This document shows, one piece after another, positions 31,952 to 41,471 of a stretch of 64,000 nucleotides of DNA. The DNA is taken from contig NZ_JAHYBZ010000010.1 of NCBI RefSeq assembly GCF_019430885.1, forward strand, positions 124,001-188,000, read 5' to 3'. Within the stretch, counting starts at the first letter, position 1. Each line of letters starts with the position of its first letter. Source of the DNA: Roseomonas alba. Lineage in GTDB: Bacteria; Pseudomonadota; Alphaproteobacteria; Acetobacterales; Acetobacteraceae. The translations under genes and the position numbers were made by a program. Below the pieces are notes generated by a model that saw nothing but the letters and a program-made list of their open reading frames with translations, ran no database searches and was not told where the DNA came from.

Positions 31952-32812
31952 TCACTCCCGCAGCGGCACCAGGATTTCCGTCAGCCACTCCGCCGGCGGC
32001 AGCATCCGGCAATCATTGAGGTACTCCTCCATCACCGGCGCATCCGCCGGTTCCTCCCCGCTGCCCGGCAACCAGGACCGGTACATCCAGTCATAGGCGC
32101 GCTCCAGTTCGGCATAGGGTCCCTTGAAGACCAGCGAGGCCACGCGGGCGAAGCCCGGCACGTCCAGCAGCGTCACCTCGCCCTCGCCGGGCACCTCCGG
32201 GCCCACGGTCAACCCGGCATCGGCGCGGAGCTGCGCCGCCGGCACGCTGCGCGGGTCATCGTGATACAGCGCCACCGCGCGCGTTCCCGGCCCCATCAGC
32301 CCGCGACCGGCCGCCCAGGCCTGCAGCCGGCCGAAGGCCTCCCCGATCCGGTCATAGGGGCCGGTATGGCGGATCGCCGCCAGATGCAGCGGCGTCGTGC
32401 TGCGGATTGTCACCTCGAACATCGTGCTCTCCTTGTCGCTGTCGCTGCGCATCGGGAAGCCCAGCCCGCCGCGCGCGCGATAGGCGGCGGGCGGCAGGCC
32501 ATAGGCGGCGCGGAAGGCGCGGGTGAAAGCGGCCTGGCTGCCATAGCCCGCCCGCCTGGCCACCACCGCGACGGTCTCGCCGCCTTTCAGCAGGGCGATG
32601 GCCGCCCCTTGCAGCCTGGCCCGCGCGGCCGTCTCCGCCGGGGTCTCGCCGGCGATGGCGCGATAGACCCGGTGGAAGTGAAAGGGCGAGAAGGCTGCCG
32701 TCGCGGCCAGTTCCTCCAGCCCCGGCGGGTCATCGGCCCGCGCTGTGACCAATGTCATCGCTCGCGCAATCCGTGCCGCGTAATCTCGTCCTGTCCTGTC
32801 GCGAACCGCCAT
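31952..32812 (-). CDS. AraC-family regulator with GyrI-like effector domain
   Basis: 286 residues. The N-terminal AraC/XylS DNA-binding domain (about 15-112) has two helix-turn-helices: LEELAATAAFSPFHFHRVYR and VAVVARRAGYGSQAAFTRAFRAAYG. The C-terminal half (about 130-286) is a GyrI-like domain (MFEVTIRSTTPLHLAAIRHTGPY; YDWMYRSWLPGSGEE) that binds small hydrophobic or cationic ligands. This Rob/SoxS-like order is typical of regulators of drug or stress genes. Its target is unknown. Confidence 0.92.
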   Translation of the reverse strand: MAVRDRTGRDYAARIARAMTLVTARADDPPGLEELAATAAFSPFHFHRVYRAIAGETPAETAARARLQGAAIALLKGGETVAVVARRAGYGSQAAFTRAFRAAYGLPPAAYRARGGLGFPMRSDSDKESTMFEVTIRSTTPLHLAAIRHTGPYDRIGEAFGRLQAWAAGRGLMGPGTRAVALYHDDPRSVPAAQLRADAGLTVGPEVPGEGEVTLLDVPGFARVASLVFKGPYAELERAYDWMYRSWLPGSGEEPADAPVMEEYLNDCRMLPPAEWLTEILVPLRE

Positions 32813-32960
32813 AGGGGCTCCTTCGATACGCCCGCCCTATGCCCCGGAACGACTTGATCTGGGTTGCGCAATGGCGTGACGGGACGTGAAGCGCTTCAGG
32901 GCCAGGCACGACTTCCGGAGGCACTCTCCGCACACCGATCTTCCGCAGACGGAGGATGCC

Positions 32961-33353
32961 ATGTCCATTCGCAGCCGCCTCGCCACCGCCCTGTTGATCG
33001 CAGCCCTGCCGTTTTCCGGCGCCTCGGCCAACCCGCTGGCCGGCACCTGGCGCGCCGCGCAGGGTGACCAGGCGGTCGAGATCACCCTCTCCCCCGACGG
33101 CGCCTTCGCGCGGCGCGACATCGATGCCGCCGGCAGCGCCATGACCGTGCTTGGGCATTGGAGCATCACGGGCACAGGCCCCTGGCTTCGCCTGAGCATC
33201 GAGGACTGGGCGCCGCGCCGTGCCTGCGGCCTGCTCGGCTGCACCGAGATCCGCATGCTGCCCGGCGAAACCTATCGCTACCGCCTGACCGAGGATGGCG
33301 TTCTGCTGCTCGAGGACTCCGGCGGCCACCTCGCGCTGCGCAGGGCGGGGTAG
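32961..33353 (+). CDS. Small secreted protein, DUF2147-like or lipocalin-like
   Basis: 130 residues. A signal peptide MSIRSRLATALLIAALPFSGASA with cleavage near residue 23, and GGAGG five bases before the ATG. The mature part begins NPLAGTWRAAQGDQAVEITLSPDG and looks like a small beta-barrel or sandwich with two Cys (ACGLLGC). The fold name is a guess from the GTW...ITL pattern; no family is secure. The stop is 4 bases before the HD-domain gene, so the pair is an operon. Confidence 0.75.
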   Translation: MSIRSRLATALLIAALPFSGASANPLAGTWRAAQGDQAVEITLSPDGAFARRDIDAAGSAMTVLGHWSITGTGPWLRLSIEDWAPRRACGLLGCTEIRMLPGETYRYRLTEDGVLLLEDSGGHLALRRAG

Positions 33354-33357
33354 TTCC

Positions 33358-34014
33358 ATGACCGGCAGTTCCCACCACGACGCGACGGCATCCCTGGCGC
33401 TGGCCGTGAATCTCGATCAATGCCGCGCCGGCTTTGGCGCCCTGCTGACGCGAGCGGACCTGCCGGCGACCGCCGCGGCCGAAGTCGCCAAGCGCTACGC
33501 CGAACCGCACCGCGCCTATCACGACACGGCCCATGTCGGGCTCCTCTGGCTGCGCCACCTGATGCATGGCGGCGATGCCGGCGATCGCGGCCTCGCCCTC
33601 GCCATCCTGTTCCACGATGCGATCTACGACCCGACGGCCCGCGACAACGAAGCACGATCCGCCGCCCTGCTCGGCCGCGTGGTGCCCGGAGATACCGGCT
33701 GGGCGCAGCAGGCCATCCTCGCCACCGCGGACCACCTGGCGTATGCGGGCGTGGATTGCCGGATCGCCCGACTGCTGGACCTCGATCTGACGCCACTGGC
33801 CGAAGCGCCGGAGGTCTTCGCCCGCAATAGCAGGATGCTGCGGCGGGAATACGCGGCAGTCAGCGAGCCGGCCTGGCGCGCCGGCCGCCGCGTAATGCTC
33901 CAACGCTTCGAGGCCGCCGAACCGCTGTTCCGCACGCGGCTCGGCGCGATCTACGAGACGCCCGCGCGTGCGAATCTCGCGGCGGAAGTCGCAGCGCTGT
34001 CGGACGCCGCGTGA
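33358..34014 (+). CDS. Predicted HD-superfamily metal-dependent phosphohydrolase (COG4339-like)
   Basis: 218 residues. The metal-binding pattern is visible: AYHDTAHVG early (first His) and AILFHDAIYDP (HD pair) in the middle, with ATADHLA later. This is the layout of a group of small HD hydrolases of unknown substrate, possibly nucleotides. ATG 33358 lies 4 bases after the upstream stop; no strong Shine-Dalgarno, consistent with coupled translation. No transmembrane segment. Confidence 0.8.
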   Translation: MTGSSHHDATASLALAVNLDQCRAGFGALLTRADLPATAAAEVAKRYAEPHRAYHDTAHVGLLWLRHLMHGGDAGDRGLALAILFHDAIYDPTARDNEARSAALLGRVVPGDTGWAQQAILATADHLAYAGVDCRIARLLDLDLTPLAEAPEVFARNSRMLRREYAAVSEPAWRAGRRVMLQRFEAAEPLFRTRLGAIYETPARANLAAEVAALSDAA

Positions 34015-34341
34015 GGCTGGAATCGGGCTGCCACGCCTCCTGACGTTTCGCGACCAGCGCCGGCCGCCTGATAGGGTTTCAGGACGGGCGGCGGGGTGGC
34101 CCGACGCCCCTGGCGTGATTGGCCCCGATTCGGAGCGGGGCTCTCCCCGCGCCGTTCCCATGCACCCGGTCAGCCTCACTCGGCTCCACAGTTCGGGCCG
34201 AAGACCGGTTTCCGTTCGCCTGGACCCGTGACCACGCTTCTGGTGCCTCGTCGTCGCGAGCATGGTCGCCCGATCGGATGGTTCCATCTGATCGGGATCT
34301 GCACCGGCACCATCCCGTCCCGGCGTGAGATCCCGCGACGC
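34015..34341. other. Gene-free stretch between convergent genes
   Basis: 327 bases with no credible protein, repeat unit or clear terminator. Short overlapping open frames exist but lack ribosome sites and similarity. Confidence 0.5.
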
Positions 34342-35913
34342 CTACTGCGCCAGTGCCGCGCTCCACGGGCTCATCACGTCGCTGATCCCTTCGCGCGTCC
34401 CGTCCGGCAGGATGCGGATCAGGTTCGGACAGGCGAAGTTCACTGGCATGGCGGCGTGCTCGACTTCCGTCACCGTGTCCTCGGCGGCCAGCGCAGCGAG
34501 GGTTTCGGCGCCGAGGCGGATATCGGCGGTCACGCCCTCGGGGCCCGAGACATCGAGGCGCGGGTGATGCGCCGCGACGTCCGGCGTCATGCCGAAATCG
34601 GCAACGTAGGAGAGCATCTGAAAGACGGAGGCCATGATGCGCCGCCCGCCCGAGGCGCCGAGCGCCATGTCCGGCGCGTCGGCCGCCGCGGCGAGGACCG
34701 GGCACATGTTGGTAAGCGGCCGCTTGCCGGGACCGATGGCGTTCTTCGCATCGGGGCGTGGGTCGAACCACATCACGCCATTGTTCATCAGCACGCCGGT
34801 GCGCGGCAGCACGACGCGGCTGCCCATGCTCGACAGCAGCGTCGTGGTCATCGCGACCATCATCCCGTCCTTGTCGCAGACGGTCAGGTGGGTGGTGCAG
34901 GATTCCGCGGCCTTGGGCTCGGCATCGCCAAGGCCGGCGAGGCGTTCGGCATAGGCCTGGCGGAGCACACGGGCGAGTTGCGCATACCAGGCCGTGGAAG
35001 GCGCCGAGCCGGAGAAATCGGCGTCGCGCATGCCTTCCAACACGCGCAGCAGCGTCGGCGCCGCCGTCAGGCCGTTGGCGAGGAACAGTTTCCGACCGCG
35101 CCAGGAGGCTTCGAGCGCCGGCTTCACGATCGCCTTGCAGCCGGCCAGGTCGGCGGCGTTGATGGGCGATCCCATTTCCTTGAAATCGGCGAGGAGTTCG
35201 CTCGCGATCCCGCCCTCATAGAAATCGCGCAGGCCGGCGGAGGCGAGGCGCTCCAGCGTCTCCGCGAGCCGGCCCTGGCGGAAGAAGCCCGGCGCTCCCT
35301 GATAGGGGCCGACCGGCGGCAGGCCGTTGGGCAGGTAGATGCGCGCGCTCTCGTCGTAGAGCCGCAGGACCGAGGCGCTGCTCGCAACCTTGAGCGTGGT
35401 GAACCAGTCCTGCGACAGGCCACGCTTCGCCAGCGCGATAGCCGGCTCCATCACCACCGAGAGCGGCAGCCGGCCATGGCGCTTGTGGATCTCGGCATAG
35501 CCCGCGACCGAGGAGGGGATGGCGAAGGAGAGCGGGCCGTGAACGTTGCGGTCCTCAAAGACCTCGGGCCAGGTGAAAAGGTCGTCCTTCATCTTTCCCG
35601 TCATCGGGAAGGCAGACGGGTCCAGCGCGTGCGGGGAGACCGGGCCGAAATCGAAGGTCTGCGGCGCGATGCCCGGCCCGGCGACCTGGGTGAAGCCGAT
35701 GCCGCCGATGCCGGAATTCCAGGGCTCGACGACGGCGAGCGCGAAGGCGGTGGCGACGGCGGCATCGGCCGCGGTGCCGCCGGCCTCGAGGATGGCGATG
35801 CCGGCCTCGGCCGCGTCGCGCGCCTGGGACGCGACCATGCCCTTCCGGCCCGTCGCACCCGGCTTGGTCACCTGCCAGTGCTGGCTGACGTGTCGCGGCG
35901 GGGTCCAGGCCAT
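34342..35913 (-). CDS. Gamma-glutamyltransferase family protein
   Basis: 523 residues, an Ntn-hydrolase proenzyme. N-terminal GMVASQARDAAEAGIAILEAGGTAADAAVATAFAL and VEPWNSGIGG are typical. The self-cleaving nucleophile Thr lies in ESCTTHLTVCDKDG, followed by MTTTLLSSMGSRVVLP. No signal peptide, so probably cytoplasmic, unlike the classical periplasmic enzyme. It may hydrolyse gamma-glutamyl compounds or, like other distant members, acylated antibiotics. ATG 35913 is chosen; upstream in-frame codons overlap the region facing the divergent gene. Confidence 0.9.
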   Translation of the reverse strand: MAWTPPRHVSQHWQVTKPGATGRKGMVASQARDAAEAGIAILEAGGTAADAAVATAFALAVVEPWNSGIGGIGFTQVAGPGIAPQTFDFGPVSPHALDPSAFPMTGKMKDDLFTWPEVFEDRNVHGPLSFAIPSSVAGYAEIHKRHGRLPLSVVMEPAIALAKRGLSQDWFTTLKVASSASVLRLYDESARIYLPNGLPPVGPYQGAPGFFRQGRLAETLERLASAGLRDFYEGGIASELLADFKEMGSPINAADLAGCKAIVKPALEASWRGRKLFLANGLTAAPTLLRVLEGMRDADFSGSAPSTAWYAQLARVLRQAYAERLAGLGDAEPKAAESCTTHLTVCDKDGMMVAMTTTLLSSMGSRVVLPRTGVLMNNGVMWFDPRPDAKNAIGPGKRPLTNMCPVLAAAADAPDMALGASGGRRIMASVFQMLSYVADFGMTPDVAAHHPRLDVSGPEGVTADIRLGAETLAALAAEDTVTEVEHAAMPVNFACPNLIRILPDGTREGISDVMSPWSAALAQ

Positions 35914-36053
35914 GGCGGCAATCCTTGTCTGCAAACAGGCCGCAGGGTCGCGCCGCGGCGGGGCGGCGGCAAGCCCCATGGCGGCAATTGACGCGCGGCG
36001 CGGCCCGCAGGAATGATCCCTGGCATTGCAGTGGCGAGTCCTGGAGGACGGGC

Positions 36054-36500
36054 GTGGAACCGGCTGTGCTGTCCGCGATCTCGGCGCTTGCCGGTTCGGC
36101 CATCGGTGGCCTCGCATCGCTGACCACGGCCTGGGTCAGCCAGCGCGGCACGCACCGGCAGCAGCGCCTGACGGCGGAGATCGGCAAGCGCGAGGCGCTC
36201 TATGTCGAGTTCATGCAGGAAGCGGCGCGGCTGCTGATGGATGCGCTGGGGCATGTGGCCGGCGAGGCGGGCAGCTTCGCGACGGCCTATGCTTTGCTCG
36301 GGCGGATCAGGCTGTTCGCCACGGCGCCGGTGGCGGCGGAGGCCGAGAAGATCCTCGAGCACATCATCCTCTCCTATGCCCGGCCGAACCTGACCTTCGC
36401 CGAAATGGCGGAGAACGTGGAAGCCCAGGTCGAGAACGACCCGCTCAAGGCCTTCAGCGATGCCTGCCGCCGGGAACTGGATGGGCTGCGCCTGGGGTGA
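36054..36500 (+). CDS. Small membrane-anchored hypothetical protein
   Basis: 148 residues. A GTG start with GGAGG 6 bases upstream (36043-36047). An N-terminal hydrophobic helix (about 3-25, VLSAISALAGSAIGGLASLTTAW) is followed by a helical, charged domain (RQQRLTAEIGKREALYVEFMQEAARLLMDAL...), so one membrane anchor and a cytoplasmic or periplasmic helical bundle. No family name recognised. It diverges from the gamma-glutamyltransferase gene and precedes glcB by about 100 bases. Confidence 0.75.
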   Translation: MEPAVLSAISALAGSAIGGLASLTTAWVSQRGTHRQQRLTAEIGKREALYVEFMQEAARLLMDALGHVAGEAGSFATAYALLGRIRLFATAPVAAEAEKILEHIILSYARPNLTFAEMAENVEAQVENDPLKAFSDACRRELDGLRLG

Positions 36501-36602
36501 AGCGCGCCGCCCTGCCGCCATCGCGGAAAAGACTGTAGACAGCCGGGCCTGGAATCCGCCCCATGCTGGGGCACGACACGAATTTTGGGGGAGAGTGCGG
36601 AT

Positions 36603-38747
36603 ATGGCGGCAAGCAAGGGCCTGGATGTCGCGCCGATGCTGCGCAGCTTCATGGAGACCGAGGCACTGCCGGGCACCGGCGTGGCGCCGGAGGCCTTCTG
36701 GGCGGCGATGGAATCCATCCTGCGCGAACTCACCCCGGCCAATGCGTCGCTGCTCGCCAAGCGCGACCGGCTGCAGGCGGAGATCGATGCCTGGCACCGC
36801 GCCCATCCCAGCCGGCCCGTCGATCTCGCGGCCTATACCGGCTTCCTGAAGGATATCGGCTATCTGCTCGACGAGCCGGCCGAGGTCACCGTCGGCACCA
36901 GCAATGTGGATGCGGAGATCGCGACGATCGCGGGGCCGCAGCTCGTCGTGCCGGTGTCCAATGCGCGCTATGCGCTGAACGCGGCGAATGCGCGCTGGGG
37001 GTCGCTGTATGACGCGCTCTACGGCACGGACGCGATCCCGCAGGATGGGCCGAAGGTAAAGGGCTACGATCCGGCGCGCGGCGCGGCGGTGATCGCGAAG
37101 GCGCGCGCGGTGCTGGACCAGGCGGTGCCGCTTGCCTCGGGCAGCCACGCGGATGCGACGGGCTATCGGCTCGATGGCGGCGCGCTGGTGGTAACGCTGA
37201 AGGACGGCGCCACCACCGGGCTCGCCTCGCCGGCGCAGTGCGTCGGGTATCTCGGCGATGCGGCGTCGCCCTCGGCGCTGCTGTTTGCCCATAACGGCCT
37301 GCATATCGAGGTGCTGTTCGACCGCAGCCATCCGATCGGCAAGACGGATGCGGCGGGCATCGCCGATGTCGTGCTGGAAGCCGCGCTGACCACCATCCAG
37401 GATTGCGAGGATTCCGTCGCCGCGGTGGATGCCGAGGACAAGGTCGGCGTCTATCGCAACTGGCTCGGCCTGATGAAGGGCGACCTGACCGCCGAGTTCG
37501 AAAAGGGCGGCAAGGTCATGGTCCGCACGCTGAACGCGGATCGCGTCTTCACCAAGCCCGACGGCGGCACGCTGACGCTGCACGGGCGTTCGGTGATGCT
37601 GGTGCGCAATGTCGGCCACCACATGATGACCGACGCTGTCACGCTGGACGGCAATGAGGTTCCGGAGACCATCCTCGACGCGCTGTGCACCACCGCCATC
37701 GCGATGCACGACATCAAGGGCAAGCGGCTGAACTCGCGCGCCGGCAATGTCTACATCGTGAAGCCGAAGATGCACGGGCCGGAGGAAGTGGCCTGGGCCG
37801 ATACGCTGTTCTCGCGCGTGGAAGATGCGCTCGGGCTGGCGCGCAACACCATGAAGATGGGCATCATGGACGAGGAGCGGCGGACCACCGTCAACCTCAA
37901 GGCCTGCATCGCCGCGGCGAAGGACCGCGTGGTGTTCATCAACACCGGCTTCCTCGACCGCACCGGCGACGAGATCCATACCTCGATGGAAGCCGGGGCC
38001 ATGGTGCGCAAGAACGACATGAAGGCGCAGCCCTGGATCAAGGCCTATGAGGACTGGAACGTCGACACGGGCCTCGCCTGCGGGCTGCGCGGGCGCGCGC
38101 AGATCGGCAAGGGCATGTGGGCCATGCCCGACATGATGGCCGCGATGCTGGACCAGAAGGTGGGGCACCCGAAGGCCGGGGCGAACACGGCCTGGGTTCC
38201 CTCCCCCACCGCCGCGACGCTGCACGCGCTGCACTATCATGAGGTCGACGTCGCCGCGCGGCAGGACGAGCTGCAGCAGGGCGGCGCGCGGGCAAAGCTG
38301 TCCGACATCCTGACCATCCCCGTCGCGCGCGACACCAACTGGTCGCCGTCGGACGTGCAGGCGGAACTCGACAACAACGCGCAGGGCATCCTGGGCTATG
38401 TCGTGCGCTGGGTGGACCAGGGCGTGGGCTGTTCCAAGGTGCCGGATATCAACGATGTCGGGCTGATGGAAGATCGCGCGACGCTGCGCATCAGCAGCCA
38501 GCACATCGCCAACTGGCTGCGGCACGGCATCGTGTCGTCCCAACAGGTGATGGACACGATGCAGCGCATGGCCGCCGTGGTGGACCGGCAGAACGCCGGG
38601 GACGCCGCCTACAAGCCGATGGCGAACGGGTTCAACGGACCAGCCTTCAAGGCCGCCTGCGACCTGGTGTTCGAAGGGGCGAAGCAGCCGAACGGGTATA
38701 CCGAATTCGTGCTGACGAAGCGGCGGCGGGAAGCGAAGGCGGGGTAG
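36603..38747 (+). CDS. glcB: Malate synthase G
   Basis: 714 residues, the size of the monomeric G form, condensing glyoxylate with acetyl-CoA to malate. Catalytic-loop and barrel motifs seen: [91 protein letters not shown] and the late [21 protein letters not shown] 36603 has GGGGGAGAG upstream (a TTG at 36585 is less likely). Isocitrate lyase is not in the window, so the source of glyoxylate is open. Confidence 0.98.
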   Translation: MAASKGLDVAPMLRSFMETEALPGTGVAPEAFWAAMESILRELTPANASLLAKRDRLQAEIDAWHRAHPSRPVDLAAYTGFLKDIGYLLDEPAEVTVGTSNVDAEIATIAGPQLVVPVSNARYALNAANARWGSLYDALYGTDAIPQDGPKVKGYDPARGAAVIAKARAVLDQAVPLASGSHADATGYRLDGGALVVTLKDGATTGLASPAQCVGYLGDAASPSALLFAHNGLHIEVLFDRSHPIGKTDAAGIADVVLEAALTTIQDCEDSVAAVDAEDKVGVYRNWLGLMKGDLTAEFEKGGKVMVRTLNADRVFTKPDGGTLTLHGRSVMLVRNVGHHMMTDAVTLDGNEVPETILDALCTTAIAMHDIKGKRLNSRAGNVYIVKPKMHGPEEVAWADTLFSRVEDALGLARNTMKMGIMDEERRTTVNLKACIAAAKDRVVFINTGFLDRTGDEIHTSMEAGAMVRKNDMKAQPWIKAYEDWNVDTGLACGLRGRAQIGKGMWAMPDMMAAMLDQKVGHPKAGANTAWVPSPTAATLHALHYHEVDVAARQDELQQGGARAKLSDILTIPVARDTNWSPSDVQAELDNNAQGILGYVVRWVDQGVGCSKVPDINDVGLMEDRATLRISSQHIANWLRHGIVSSQQVMDTMQRMAAVVDRQNAGDAAYKPMANGFNGPAFKAACDLVFEGAKQPNGYTEFVLTKRRREAKAG

Positions 38748-38751
38748 CGGA

Positions 38752-38980
38752 GATTGGAGGGGCTCTGCCCCTCCAAACCACCCCGCCAAGTGCTTGGAGC
38801 ACTTGGAACGCAATCTTTTGGTGCCGGGCACAAGGCCCGCGCTGTCCCCTCCTGGCGCCCTTCATGCGCAGAAGCGGGTTTCGGCACCATTCCGCCTTTG
38901 GCGCCTGGCGCCAAGTTGAGGTTTGCAAAGGCCTTTCGGCCTTTGCTGGGGTGGCCTGGAGGGGCAAAGCCCCTCCAACT
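38752..38980. repeat. Composite palindromic repeat, locus 3
   Basis: The cleanest copy. Left arm, inverted: TTGGAGGGG/CCCCTCCAA around CTCTG (38756-38778), then CCAAGTGCTTGGAGCACTTGG (38787-38807). Right arm, forward: 38914-38980, two hairpins, 65 of 67 bases equal to the unit at 9431-9497 by eye. Between them lie CTTCATGCGCAGAAGCGGG and the palindrome TTTGGCGCCTGGCGCCAA, parts of which recur at loci 2 and 4. It fills the 298 bases between glcB and the coiled-coil lipoprotein gene, both of which end here. Confidence 0.88.
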
Positions 38981-39045
38981 CCGCAGCGACGACTAAGCAC
39001 GCCCCTCGACAGATGCGGCCCTGTCGCGGCGAGGGGCTGAGCCCC

Positions 39046-40383
39046 TCAGCGCGGCGCCGGAGCCGGCGCGGGTGCTTCGGGCGCGGCAGGCGCCGGCGCC
39101 GTGACGGTCACCGGCATGCCCTGCGTCTGTTCCCGCGCCCGGCGGATGCGGGCCTCGAGTTCGTTCAGCTCATTGCGGCGCTCGGTCAGCCGGGTCTCGG
39201 CGGCGGCGACCTGACCCACCAGCTCGGCGCGGCGGCGCTCGGCGGTGGCGATCTCAGCGCGCAGGGCCTCGGACTGGCTGGCGAGTTCGCCGCGCTGGCG
39301 CTGAGCGGTGGCCGTCTCGGCGCGGCGTTCGGTCGCGGTGCGCTCGGCGGCCGCGGCCTCGGCACGACGCTCGGCGGCGGTCCGTTCGGCGGCAGCGGCT
39401 TCCTCGCGCAGCGTGGCGACGCGGCGCTCCTCGGCGGCGGCGCTCTCGCGCAAGGTGGCGACGCGGCGTTCGGCCTCGGCGACGGTGTTCCGCAGCTCGG
39501 CGCTGCGGGATTGCAGGCCGCGCAGCTCGGTCGCCATCTGGTCGCGGGCGGCGGTCAGGCGCTGCAGCTCGCCTTCGATCGTCGCGACAGTCTGGCGACG
39601 CGTGGCGGCCTGCGCCTCGGCGGCGTCCGCAGCCTGCCGGGCGGCAGCGGTGCGGGCCTCCTGCTCGGTGATGCGGGCGGATTGCGCGGTGGACTGGCGC
39701 TGGAGGTCGGCGAGGCGGCGCTCCTCCGTGCCGGCACGGCTGCCGAGATCGGCGAGGCGGCGTTCCTCGGCACCGGCGCGCGCGCCGAGATCGGCCAGGC
39801 GTCGTTCGGTCGTCGCCGTCTCCGCGCGCAGCCCGGCCAGGCGGCGCTCCTCGGCCGTCGCGCTGCCGCCCAGGGCGACCAGGCGCGCCTCGGTCGCCGC
39901 CGTGTCACTGCGCAGGGCAGCGAGGCGCTGTTCCTGGGCGGCCATCTGCTCGCGCAGGCCGGCGAGGCGCGTCTCGCTGGCCGCGATCGTCGAACGGCGG
40001 TCGCCGAGCACCGCCTCGGCCTGGCCGGTGTCGCCACGCAGGGTGGCGAGACGGCGCTCCTCTTCCTCCGCCCGCTGGGTCAGGGCGGTGGCCTGCTGCT
40101 CGGCGGTGCCGCGATCCGACTGGGCGGTGCGCAGATCGGCCCGCGCGCGGGTCAGGCGGCGTTCCATGGCTGTGAGGTCGCCGCGGACCCGGCGCTCCTC
40201 GGCCAGGGTGCGGTCGAGATCCGCCACCCGGGTGGTCAGGGTCTGCCGCTCCGCCTCAGAGGCCGCGAGGCTGGTTTCGAGCCCCGTGATACGCTGTTGA
40301 GTCTCACGGCTCGGGCCGCAAGAGGGCAGCAGGGCCACCGAGGCAAGCAGGGCCAGGCGGCAGGCAATGCGGGTCGCGGTCAT
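39046..40383 (-). CDS. Long coiled-coil lipoprotein with heptad-type tandem repeats
   Basis: 445 residues. A lipoprotein signal (ACRLALLASVALLPSCG; acylated Cys at about 22), then almost continuous coiled coil from about 30 to 415, then an Ala/Pro tail (TAPAPAAPEAPAPAPAPR). Within the coil, 14-15-residue repeats of the type A-EERRLA-L are tandem (EERRLAGLRAETATT, ERRLADLGARAGAEERRL, DLGSRAGTEERRLADL). Coding DNA is repetitive. It probably forms a rod anchored in the inner face of the outer membrane and reaching into the periplasm, a spacer or wall-binding role. No exact family recognised. Confidence 0.82.
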   Translation of the reverse strand: MTATRIACRLALLASVALLPSCGPSRETQQRITGLETSLAASEAERQTLTTRVADLDRTLAEERRVRGDLTAMERRLTRARADLRTAQSDRGTAEQQATALTQRAEEEERRLATLRGDTGQAEAVLGDRRSTIAASETRLAGLREQMAAQEQRLAALRSDTAATEARLVALGGSATAEERRLAGLRAETATTERRLADLGARAGAEERRLADLGSRAGTEERRLADLQRQSTAQSARITEQEARTAAARQAADAAEAQAATRRQTVATIEGELQRLTAARDQMATELRGLQSRSAELRNTVAEAERRVATLRESAAAEERRVATLREEAAAAERTAAERRAEAAAAERTATERRAETATAQRQRGELASQSEALRAEIATAERRRAELVGQVAAAETRLTERRNELNELEARIRRAREQTQGMPVTVTAPAPAAPEAPAPAPAPR

Positions 40384-40570
40384 CGGCTTCTCTTTGTGAG
40401 GCGGTCAGGCCGTGTCGGCACGCTGAGTGAGTCGCACGCTGTTTTGATCAGTTGGCCACAGCGCGCGCAGGAGTCCATAGCAGCACGGTTGCAATCGCGT
40501 GCGACGGGGTCACCCGCCGCCAGCCTGCCACGCCAGACCTTGCCGAAGGCTTGCCCCACGTCGGGGCGGG

Positions 40571-41425
40571 TCAGTCCGGTCCCTGATCCAGCCCGGCGCG
40601 CAGGGCCCCGTCGGGATCGGCGATCAGCCCTTCGCGCAGGAACAGGTCGATCAACACCAGGTTCACGTTGAACTTGATCGAATCAGCCTCGCGCACCGCC
40701 TCGATCAGCCGGGCGGCGGGCCACAGCTCGAAGCGATCCACCTCGTCATCGCCCGGGACCGGCGTCACGCCCTCGGGGATGTCGAGGTCGAAGATGTGCA
40801 GCACGTCGCGCCGCAACCCCTCACCATTCGCCATGACATAGGAGACGCGCCCGGCCGGCCGCGCCGCGACGGCGAGGTCCGGCGGCAGGCTGGCTTCCTC
40901 GGCGGCTTCCTTGACCAGGCACTCGTCGGGGCCGAGGCCAGCGGGGATGCCGCCGGCGACGATGTTGTCGAGCTGGCCGGGCGCCACCGCCTTGTCCTGC
41001 GCGCGGACGCCGACCCAGACATGCAGCCCGTCCGCCCGCCGCACCAGCCCGTTCACATGCACGCCCTGGGACATGACGCCGAAGGCCGGCACCGCGCCGC
41101 GATCGAGCGTGGCGAGCGCCGGGCCGGTGCTCGTCGCCCGCACGTCGAACAGTTCGCCCCGGATGCGCAGGAAGCCGCCCGTGGCGAGGCCCGGTAGGGC
41201 ATCCGCCAGCGCCGCGCTGCGCGTGCCGGGGCTGCGCAGCCGGGCGGCCAGCGCCACACCGTCATTGTCGAAGTGGAAGTCGCGCGGGCGGAAGGTCAGC
41301 GCCTGGGCGAGTTCCGGCGCGACCCAGCCGACCTGGGCCGGGCCGATGCGGAAGGGGATGAGCCCGGCGGGCGAGCCGATGTTGTTGCAGGCGTCGATGT
41401 GGCGTTGGAAGGCGGGGTCCGGCAT
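40571..41425 (-). CDS. Nudix hydrolase, thiamine-pyrophosphokinase-related (DUF4743) type
   Basis: 284 residues. An N-terminal DUF4743-like domain (FQRHIDACNNIGSPAGLIPFRIG...) precedes a Nudix domain from about 115. The Nudix box is GGIPAGLGPDECLVKEAAEE, with Lys where the usual Arg stands; the metal-binding EE pair is kept. Relatives in fungi and plants hydrolyse oxidised or damaged thiamine pyrophosphates or nucleotides. Probably a house-cleaning enzyme. It is the last gene of a three-gene minus-strand group, 46 bases after the next protein. Confidence 0.85.
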   Translation of the reverse strand: MPDPAFQRHIDACNNIGSPAGLIPFRIGPAQVGWVAPELAQALTFRPRDFHFDNDGVALAARLRSPGTRSAALADALPGLATGGFLRIRGELFDVRATSTGPALATLDRGAVPAFGVMSQGVHVNGLVRRADGLHVWVGVRAQDKAVAPGQLDNIVAGGIPAGLGPDECLVKEAAEEASLPPDLAVAARPAGRVSYVMANGEGLRRDVLHIFDLDIPEGVTPVPGDDEVDRFELWPAARLIEAVREADSIKFNVNLVLIDLFLREGLIADPDGALRAGLDQGPD

Positions 41426-41471
41426 GGACGTCCTGTAGCGCGGGGATGGCCCCTGCGCGACTCCGGGCGGA

